The notes beneath the pieces are model-generated. The model was not told the origin of the DNA, searched no databases, and saw only the letters and a program-made list of their open reading frames with translations. The position numbers and the translations under genes are program-made. From the NCBI GenBank assembly GCA_038224615.1, contig JBBRFH010000001.1:1-48117 (forward strand): a stretch of DNA of 48,117 bases, given 5' to 3'. This DNA is from JBBRFH01 sp038224615. Its GTDB lineage: Bacteria; Planctomycetota; Phycisphaerae; Tepidisphaerales; Tepidisphaeraceae. Shown here in pieces: positions 42,246-48,117 of this stretch (position 1 is its first letter; each line of letters begins with the position of its first letter).

Positions 42246-43769
42246 ATGTCCGTTGCCAATCCGCCGGTGCTTGTTCCAGTTTCTTCCGTCCAGATGCTCG
42301 TCGGCGGGAAGTGGATCACCAGTTCATCGTCGCGGTCGTCGGACGTGTTCAATCCGTCGAGCGGCGCGGTGATCGCGAAGGTGCCGCTGGCGTCGGCGAC
42401 CGAAGTGGATCAAGCCGTTCGCGCCGCCGCCGAAGCGGGGACGGCGTGGGCGGCGACGCCGGTCATCGAGCGCGTGCGGGTGATGTTCAGGTTCCGCGAA
42501 TTGTTGCTGCAGCGCTTCGAGGAGTTGTCCCGGCTCGTCACCCGCGAGCACGGCAAGACGCTGGTCGAGGCCCGCGCGTCGGTGCAGCGCGGCATCGAGG
42601 TTGTCGAGTTCGCCTGCGGGATCCCGAGCCTGCTCATGGGGCAGACGCTGCCGGACATCGCCCGCAACGTTGACTGCGAAACCGTGCGGCATCCGGTCGG
42701 CGTGTGCGTGGGAATCACCCCCTTCAACTTTCCCGCGATGGTGCCGATGTGGATGTTCCCTGTCGCGCTGGCGTGCGGGAATACCTTCATCCTCAAGCCC
42801 AGCGAAAAAGTTCCGCTCTCGGCCAACTTCATCGGCCAGACACTCATCGACGCGGGCGTGCCGGCGGGGGTGTTCAGCATCATTCACGGCGATAAGGAAG
42901 CCGTCGACGCGCTGCTGACTCACGGTCTGGTGAAGGCGATCAGCTTTGTCGGCTCGACGGCGATCGCCAAGTACGTCTACGAAACCGGCACGCGCCACGG
43001 CAAGCGCGTGCAGGCGGCGGGGGGCGCGAAGAATCACCTGATCATCATGCCCGATGCCGACATCGAGCAGGCGGTTGCGGCGCTGCAGGCGTCGGCGTTC
43101 GGCTGCGCGGGGGAGCGCTGCATGGCCGGCGCGGTTGCGGTGCCGGTGGGCGATGTGGCGGGGCGGCTGGTGGATCGCCTGTGCGAGAAGGCGGACGCGA
43201 TGACCGTCGGTCCGACCGACGCCGGCGAAGCAGTCGACATGGGGCCGCTGATCTCCAGGGTGCATCGCGATCGGGTGGCGGGGTACATGGACACCGCCCA
43301 GCGCGAAGGCGCAACCGTCGCGCTGGACGGCCGGGCGAAAGTGCCGGCGGGCGAAGGATTTTTCCTCCGCCCGTCCATCGTCGATCGCGTCGAACCGCAG
43401 ATGCAACTGGCGCGCGACGAGATCTTCGGCCCGGTGCTGTCGGTCATCCGTGCGACAACGCTCGAACAGGCCCTTAACGTCGGCAAGCAAAGCCTGTACG
43501 GCAACGGCGCGTCGATCTTCACCAGCAGCGGCTATGCCGCACGCCAGTTCAAGCATCACTTCAGCGCCGGCATGATCGGCATCAACGTCGGCGTGCCAGC
43601 GCCGATGGCGTGGTTCCCGTTCTCCGGCTGGAACGCCTCCTTCTTCGGCGACCTCCACGTCCAGGGCACCGAGGGCGTCAGCTTCTACACCCAGCAAAAA
43701 ACCATCACCACCCGCTGGTTCGCCACCGCCGCCGACTCAGCGCACGATCCGGTCTGGCGGAACAAGTGA
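42246..43769 (+). CDS. mmsA: (Methyl)malonate-semialdehyde dehydrogenase, CoA-acylating
   Basis: 507-residue aldehyde dehydrogenase that converts malonate or methylmalonate semialdehyde to acetyl- or propionyl-CoA and CO2. ALDH motifs are GVCVGITPFNFPAMVPMWMF, ILKPSEKVPLSA, ISFVGSTAIAKYVYETG and AFGCAGERCMAGA with catalytic Cys292; the ERCMA form and the missing general-base Glu are characteristic of the MMSDH subgroup. Start at 42246 has AGGAG 6 bases upstream. It lies divergent from the aminotransferase whose product it would oxidise and upstream of the amidohydrolase gene. It could also serve valine or inositol breakdown. Confidence 0.92.
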   Translation: MSVANPPVLVPVSSVQMLVGGKWITSSSSRSSDVFNPSSGAVIAKVPLASATEVDQAVRAAAEAGTAWAATPVIERVRVMFRFRELLLQRFEELSRLVTREHGKTLVEARASVQRGIEVVEFACGIPSLLMGQTLPDIARNVDCETVRHPVGVCVGITPFNFPAMVPMWMFPVALACGNTFILKPSEKVPLSANFIGQTLIDAGVPAGVFSIIHGDKEAVDALLTHGLVKAISFVGSTAIAKYVYETGTRHGKRVQAAGGAKNHLIIMPDADIEQAVAALQASAFGCAGERCMAGAVAVPVGDVAGRLVDRLCEKADAMTVGPTDAGEAVDMGPLISRVHRDRVAGYMDTAQREGATVALDGRAKVPAGEGFFLRPSIVDRVEPQMQLARDEIFGPVLSVIRATTLEQALNVGKQSLYGNGASIFTSSGYAARQFKHHFSAGMIGINVGVPAPMAWFPFSGWNASFFGDLHVQGTEGVSFYTQQKTITTRWFATAADSAHDPVWRNK

Positions 43770-43790
43770 GCGGGGTGGTGGCTGCGGGTC

Positions 43791-43958
43791 ATTGGTTGCC
43801 GGTTACGGATTACTGGTTGCCGGTTGCCGGTTACTTGTTACTTGTTACTGGGCGACGCTCGACGCTCGACGCGCGAAAGTCGCTCGTGCTACCAGTTGCG
43901 ACAAGTAACAAGTAACAAATAACAAGTAACGAATAAAAAATAGCAAATAACAACTAAC
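43791..43958. repeat. Intergenic palindrome, type F copy 2
   Basis: Left arm of tandem GGTTGCCGGTTAC and TTACTTGTTAC units, right arm GTAACAAGTAACAAATAAC, then a run of AACTAAC-like units to about 44000. It fills the gap between mmsA and the amidohydrolase gene. Confidence 0.75.
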
Positions 43959-44017
43959 CCCCAATCACCAACTCCCAACCCCTAACTGCCAACCTCTAAC
44001 CCCTCCCAAGGTCACCC

Positions 44018-45247
44018 ATGCTTGATCCGAAACGAACCGTTGCTGAATTGAAGGAACTTCGCGAACTCACCGGGGACGCTGACGGGGCGCAGCGCGTGGC
44101 GTTTACCCCGACGTGGGCCAAGGCGCGGCAGTGGCTGCGCGAGAAGCTGGCGGCGCTGCCTGTGGAAGTGAAGCAGGATCCGGCCGGCAATCTGTGGGCG
44201 ACGTTGAAGGGGGCGTCGGACAAGGAACTGCTCATCGGCGGGCACATCGATTCGGTGCCGGGCGGCGGGTGGCTTGACGGGTGCCTGGACGCGCTCGCCG
44301 GACTCGAAGTGCTGCGCCGAATCGCCGCCCTGGGGACGCCCGCCGTTACGGTGCGGCTGGTGGACTGGGCGGATGAGGAAGGCGCGCGGTTCGGGCGGAG
44401 TTTGTTCGGATCGAGCGCTGCTTCGGGCGCGCTGGTGCCGGATGAAGTGCGCGATCTGGTCGACAAGCAGGGCATCAAGCTCGCCGACGCCGTGCGCGAG
44501 CATGGCATCGAGATGCACCTGGCGCTCGAAGCGCAGAACGAAATGAAGAAGGCCGCCGCCTATCTCGAACTTCATATCGAGCAGGGACCGGTGCTCGAGA
44601 GCATGCGGTTGCCAATGGGCGTGGTACTCGGCACGTTCGGCGTCGAGCGGCATCAGGTCACGTTCACCGGCCAGGCGGCGCACTCGGGATCGACCCCGAT
44701 GTCACACCGCCGCGACGCGCTCGGCGGCGTGTCGAAGCTTCACCTGGCCGTCCGCGAAATCGCCGTCAAGCACGGCGGCGTCTGCACGGTCGGCAGCGTC
44801 GTCACCAAGCCCGGCATCGTCACTGCCGTCGTCGGCGAAGCGACGATGACACTTGATCAGCGTCACCTCGATGCCGACAAACTCGCCACCATGTACCGCG
44901 AATCGCGTGACGCCGGCGAGCGCATCGCAAACGAAGAAAAGATCGAAGTCGCCTGGAAGAAGATCTGGCAGATCCAGCCGTTCCCGTTTCATCCCGAACT
45001 GATCGAGATGGGCGATACGGCGATCAAGGAAATCTGCGGCGTCAGCCACCGCCTGCCCTCGGGCCCGCTCCACGACGCCGCCGAGGTCTGCCGCACCGGC
45101 ACGCCGACGATCATGCTCTTCGTGCAGAGCCTCTACGGCATCTCGCACAACAAGATCGAGGACACGAAGGAAGAACATCTCGAACTCTCAGTGCGCGCGC
45201 TCGATCGTCTGGCCGACAAGACGATCGCGTGGATCGCCAAGATGTAG
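44018..45247 (+). CDS. M20-family N-carbamoyl-amino-acid / ureidopropionase-type hydrolase
   Basis: 409-residue zinc-dependent amidohydrolase of the allantoate amidohydrolase / N-carbamoyl-L-amino acid hydrolase group. Metal ligands are visible: GGHIDSVPGGGWLDGCLD (His76, Asp87), DWADEEGARF (Glu120/121), ELHIEQGP (His186) and SGPLHDAAE (His near the C-terminus). AAHSGSTPM is the dimer-domain signature. In this neighbourhood the likely substrate is N-carbamoyl-beta-alanine, giving beta-alanine, CO2 and ammonia; N-carbamoyl amino acids or allantoate are alternatives. AAGG lies about 7 bases upstream. Confidence 0.9.
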   Translation: MLDPKRTVAELKELRELTGDADGAQRVAFTPTWAKARQWLREKLAALPVEVKQDPAGNLWATLKGASDKELLIGGHIDSVPGGGWLDGCLDALAGLEVLRRIAALGTPAVTVRLVDWADEEGARFGRSLFGSSAASGALVPDEVRDLVDKQGIKLADAVREHGIEMHLALEAQNEMKKAAAYLELHIEQGPVLESMRLPMGVVLGTFGVERHQVTFTGQAAHSGSTPMSHRRDALGGVSKLHLAVREIAVKHGGVCTVGSVVTKPGIVTAVVGEATMTLDQRHLDADKLATMYRESRDAGERIANEEKIEVAWKKIWQIQPFPFHPELIEMGDTAIKEICGVSHRLPSGPLHDAAEVCRTGTPTIMLFVQSLYGISHNKIEDTKEEHLELSVRALDRLADKTIAWIAKM

Positions 45248-45308
45248 CACACTGTGGCGCGGGCAGGAGGCCTCACGCCACACTCATCACGCCACACGCA
45301 TCACTCTC

Positions 45309-47387
45309 TTACATCGGCAGTAATTGGATGACCTTGTACTCGATGCCCATCGAGGCGAGGACGAGCGCGACGATGATCCACAAGCCCATGGCGGCGATCT
45401 CGCCGACGACCAGGCCGATGAAGACCGACTGGGAGGCGAAGAACAGGCGGCTGCCGCCGAGGCGCACGAGCAGGGTCTTGGCGATCCAGCCGATCAGCAG
45501 GCTCAGCCAGGTCGTCTGCACTCCCCACGAAGTGCTCAGCAGCATTCCCACCGGCGGCAGGGGCCAGCCGGCGAAACGGAGATTGAGAAAACTAAGCACG
45601 AGTGTGACGAGCGCGCCGATACCGAACAGTGCCGCGTGCGAATGGCTGACGGCGGTGCCGTTGCCGGGCGGGATGAAGTTGATCGCCTGCTCGATCGCCA
45701 CCCGCGGCATCGCAACGGTCGGCCATTCCGATAGCGGGGCAACGGGCGGCGTGCCGAGCGTGGCGGCGTAGTTGTAGAAACAGTACAGCGTCGATGCGCC
45801 CGCCGTTACGTAGGCGACGAGCAGCGCCAGCAGCAGCACGCCGACGTAGAGCCATGCCGAACGCTTCGAGCTCTCGCGCTCGACGACGGACTGGTCGGTC
45901 AGGCGCAGCGCCGTCGTCGAGTAGTTGGGCAGTGCCTCTCGCGTGTCGTGTAGAAAGAGGTTGAAGAACACGCGCCCAAAGAAGAACGAGTTGACCGTCG
46001 TGCGCAGCGTCGAACTCTCAAGCCCCTGCACGCCGTAAATCATCGGCTGGGTGAGCGGCGTGGCGATCAGCACGTAGAGGATGCCCGTCTCGGCGACCAC
46101 ACGGCCGACCAGCAGCAGGATCGCGAGCATCATGAGGACGATGATCGCGGCGCCCGCGAACGATGCGCTGGCGGCGACAAGCCACACCATCATGCCGATC
46201 GCACACAGCACCACGCCCCAGCCGGCCAGCGCGTAGGGGAGATAGAACCCGCGGGCGTCGTTCGTGCGACCTTGTCCAACCATCTGCCGCGCGACGGCGT
46301 GGATGTGCTTGCGGGCCACCCACAGGATGATCATGAGCATCACCGTCGCCGACCCCAGCGTCTGGTCCTCCTGCATCGGCAGCGTGTAATCCGAGCCGGC
46401 GCTGCGCATCACCATCTGCATGAGATTGGCGGCCATGCAGAAGGTGACGAGGCTGAGCAGCACACGCGTCTGAACGAAGTAGCTGATCCCGATCACCGTG
46501 AAGTAGATACGCTGCTGGAAGAAGTACCACTCGCCTTGCGACCAGAACGCGCTGTCGGCGAACATCGGCTTGAGGTCGTAACTCAGCGGGATCTCCGGGG
46601 CGTTCGGCGCGTACTGGTGCAGGCCCGAGATCAGATGCGTAAAGAACACGAGTGCCGCGGGGATCCAGAACGATCGGGCGCGGAAGAGCTTGTTGAACGC
46701 GCGGCCCGGCTCGGGCGGGTCGATCAGCGCGCCGTACACGGTCGCGATCGGAAACGGCAGCCGCTCGTTCTCCACCCACTGCCGCCTGAAGATCACGGTG
46801 ATGCACATCAGCGCCGCCAATAACAGGCTGACAAAGATGCCCCACATCGCCAGCGGCCTGACCCACGCGCGCCACGGCACACCGATGACGCGGTTGACGA
46901 ACGTGTCGTCGCCCGCCACCGGCACGCGCCCGTAGAAATTCTGCACCACCGCTTCGTTCCCGCGCTCGGCGGGGTCGGTGCTGGCGAACGTCGGAAACAG
47001 CCAGTCGGGCAAGTGCAGGTTGCGGACGAACTCCGCGTGCTGCGCGTTCTGTGCCGAGATATAGAACGGCCCGACGAGATGCCCCGGCAGGTAACGGAAG
47101 AGCCCGACACTGGGGATCGCGCAACCGACCAGCACCATGCCGACAGTGACGGCCAGTTCATTGCGCGCCAGTGCCCATCGCGGGGCGAGGCGCAGCAGCG
47201 GGGCGTTGACCAGACCGATCACGAGTACGGTGAAGATCACCGCGCCGATCGAGAGCGAGTTGCCGACGATGCCGCTCTGGTTGACGACGTAGTTGTTGTA
47301 GGGGGTGAGGAGGTTGATCAGCACGACGCCGACCAGTCCGATCAGAACGCTGCGAAATGTGACGAAACCCTTCCGCATTTCCGCCAT
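45309..47387 (-). CDS. Large polytopic membrane protein (DUF6785-type)
   Basis: About 692 residues with roughly 13-15 hydrophobic segments. It resembles the DUF6784/DUF6785 membrane proteins common in Planctomycetota, whose function is unknown and which distantly recall oligopeptide-type transporters. Notable stretches are FRYLPGHLVGPFYISAQNAQ in an outside loop of about 90 residues after the third helix, RRQWVENERLPFPIATVYGA, and GGSRLFFASQSVFIGLVVGE near the C-terminus. The frame stays open 680 bases further upstream but overlaps the divergent peptidase gene, so the start must be at 47387 or 47378. It is convergent with the amidohydrolase gene; a role in nucleobase or peptide uptake is only suggested by position. 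Confidence 0.75.
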   Translation of the reverse strand: MAEMRKGFVTFRSVLIGLVGVVLINLLTPYNNYVVNQSGIVGNSLSIGAVIFTVLVIGLVNAPLLRLAPRWALARNELAVTVGMVLVGCAIPSVGLFRYLPGHLVGPFYISAQNAQHAEFVRNLHLPDWLFPTFASTDPAERGNEAVVQNFYGRVPVAGDDTFVNRVIGVPWRAWVRPLAMWGIFVSLLLAALMCITVIFRRQWVENERLPFPIATVYGALIDPPEPGRAFNKLFRARSFWIPAALVFFTHLISGLHQYAPNAPEIPLSYDLKPMFADSAFWSQGEWYFFQQRIYFTVIGISYFVQTRVLLSLVTFCMAANLMQMVMRSAGSDYTLPMQEDQTLGSATVMLMIILWVARKHIHAVARQMVGQGRTNDARGFYLPYALAGWGVVLCAIGMMVWLVAASASFAGAAIIVLMMLAILLLVGRVVAETGILYVLIATPLTQPMIYGVQGLESSTLRTTVNSFFFGRVFFNLFLHDTREALPNYSTTALRLTDQSVVERESSKRSAWLYVGVLLLALLVAYVTAGASTLYCFYNYAATLGTPPVAPLSEWPTVAMPRVAIEQAINFIPPGNGTAVSHSHAALFGIGALVTLVLSFLNLRFAGWPLPPVGMLLSTSWGVQTTWLSLLIGWIAKTLLVRLGGSRLFFASQSVFIGLVVGEIAAMGLWIIVALVLASMGIEYKVIQLLPM

Positions 47388-47450
47388 GCCGCGGGATGGT
47401 AGCGGATTCCACGACAGCCGCCCATGTGTTGGATACACTTCGAGGACAGC

Positions 47451-48117
47451 ATGATCACCATTGCCGAACACGTTGCGCGTCGGAACAAATTGCTCAAATC
47501 GCTCGACGGTGCCGTCGCGCTCGTTTTTGCTGGCGAACAGCAGGGGCCGGGCGGAAAGTCGAAGATCGACGATAATTTCGTCTACCTCACCGGGCTGCGC
47601 AACGAACCCGGCGCGGTGCTGATGTTCGACCCAAAAAGCGACAACCCGCAGCGGCGGATCGCGCTTTTCCTCAAGCCCTCCAATCCCGAGATGGAACGCT
47701 GGGAAGGCTACCGCGATCCGATCACGTCGGCCCTCAAGCAGCGGCTGGGCTTCACCACCATCTACCGGACGAACCAACTGCCCGGTTTCGTGACGACGGC
47801 GCTGCGGAAGCGTAAGCATGCCGCCTGCCTGCACCCGTTCGCGGTCTACCCCGCTGCGGTGTCGAGCGACCTGAACGTCTTCCAGCAGGTCGCGCAGCGA
47901 GTGCCGGGGGTGAAGATCGACGACAAGACACAACTGCTGACGGCGCTGCGCGCGGTGAAATCGCCCGCAGAATTGAAGCTCATCGAGCACGCCGCCAGGA
48001 TCACCGAACTGGCCTACGGGCAGGCGATCAAGCACATCCGCGCCGGGCTCAACGAATCCCAACTGCAACTCGCGCTCGAAACCGTCTACAAGCAGCAGGG
48101 CGGCGACATCGCCTACG
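47451..48117 (+). CDS. pepP: Xaa-Pro aminopeptidase (M24 family), 5' part only
   Basis: Runs off the end of the window after 222 codons, so only the N-terminal part is present. MITIAEHVARRNKLLKSLDG, then ALVFAGEQQGPGGKSKIDDN, FVYLTGLRNEPGAVLMFDP and RWEGYRDPITSA match the aminopeptidase P N-terminal (creatinase-like) domain; the beginning of the catalytic domain (LRAVKSPAELKLIEHAARIT) follows. The manganese-binding residues would lie beyond the window. The start has GAGGA 5 bases upstream. It is divergent from the large membrane protein, with 63 bp between starts. Confidence 0.85.
   Translation, partial: MITIAEHVARRNKLLKSLDGAVALVFAGEQQGPGGKSKIDDNFVYLTGLRNEPGAVLMFDPKSDNPQRRIALFLKPSNPEMERWEGYRDPITSALKQRLGFTTIYRTNQLPGFVTTALRKRKHAACLHPFAVYPAAVSSDLNVFQQVAQRVPGVKIDDKTQLLTALRAVKSPAELKLIEHAARITELAYGQAIKHIRAGLNESQLQLALETVYKQQGGDIAY

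Noticed and set aside
47388..48068. N-terminal extension of the large membrane-protein frame to 919 residues
   Set aside because: The extra part is Arg/Asp/Gly-rich, not membrane-like, and lies antisense to the clearly coding Xaa-Pro aminopeptidase gene.
1..48117. Search for tRNA, rRNA, transposase and adaptation (cas1/cas2/cas4) genes
   Set aside because: None recognised on either strand by eye; short or diverged RNA genes could still be missed without a covariance search.

Overview
The window looks like a chromosomal segment of a GC-rich, Gram-negative member of the Planctomycetota, most likely of the Phycisphaerae type. This is inference from protein style: an N-terminal LEPR-XLL-like signature on an exported kelch protein, a DUF6785-type membrane protein, scattered single-gene 'operons' on both strands, a lipid A type acyltransferase, and gaps full of long imperfect palindromes. 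No rRNA or tRNA gene, transposase or phage module was seen.

Layout. 1-17.4 kb is mainly housekeeping: aroA, a DUF4139 protein, an ECF sigma / membrane anti-sigma-like / PDZ trio, a gamma carbonic anhydrase coupled to a PQQ-type propeller protein, leuD, a stand-alone nuoH with a large insertion, a DUF2585 protein, an FtsW-family protein, a phosphodiester glycosidase family protein, an ORF6N remnant and sucD. 17.4-21.4 kb is an accessory island: one compact type V (Cas12) effector of 771 residues, a 397-bp leader-like gap, a five-repeat CRISPR array and a terminator, with no cas1, cas2 or cas4 anywhere in the window. 21.8-33.5 kb has a TraB-family protein, a malectin/kelch protein, metF, a RelE-type toxin-antitoxin pair, an Uma2 nuclease, pgl, an RluA-type pseudouridine synthase, a membrane gene broken by an amber codon, gnd and an FGGY sugar kinase. 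33.8-48.1 kb has a secreted protein, an LpxL-type acyltransferase and a reductive pyrimidine degradation set (PreA-type dihydropyrimidine dehydrogenase, dihydropyrimidinase, carbamoyl-amide hydrolase, class III aminotransferase, methylmalonate-semialdehyde dehydrogenase), followed by a large membrane protein and the start of an Xaa-Pro aminopeptidase.

Most notable result. The 3' half of the CRISPR repeat (repeat nt 18-28 and 30-35) is complementary to the + strand at 18143-18165, a stretch that begins inside the effector's own start codon. This is either a tracrRNA anti-repeat whose 3' end overlaps the effector gene, or a site where crRNA could pair with the effector mRNA and mask its start codon. 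The effector's N-terminus and RuvC motifs recall the Cas12b-like branch, but the protein is about 300 residues or more shorter than Cas12b and I could not assign a subtype.

The second theme is repeats. At least seven kinds of long intergenic palindrome recur, some in opposite orientations, and several abut or overlap stop codons.
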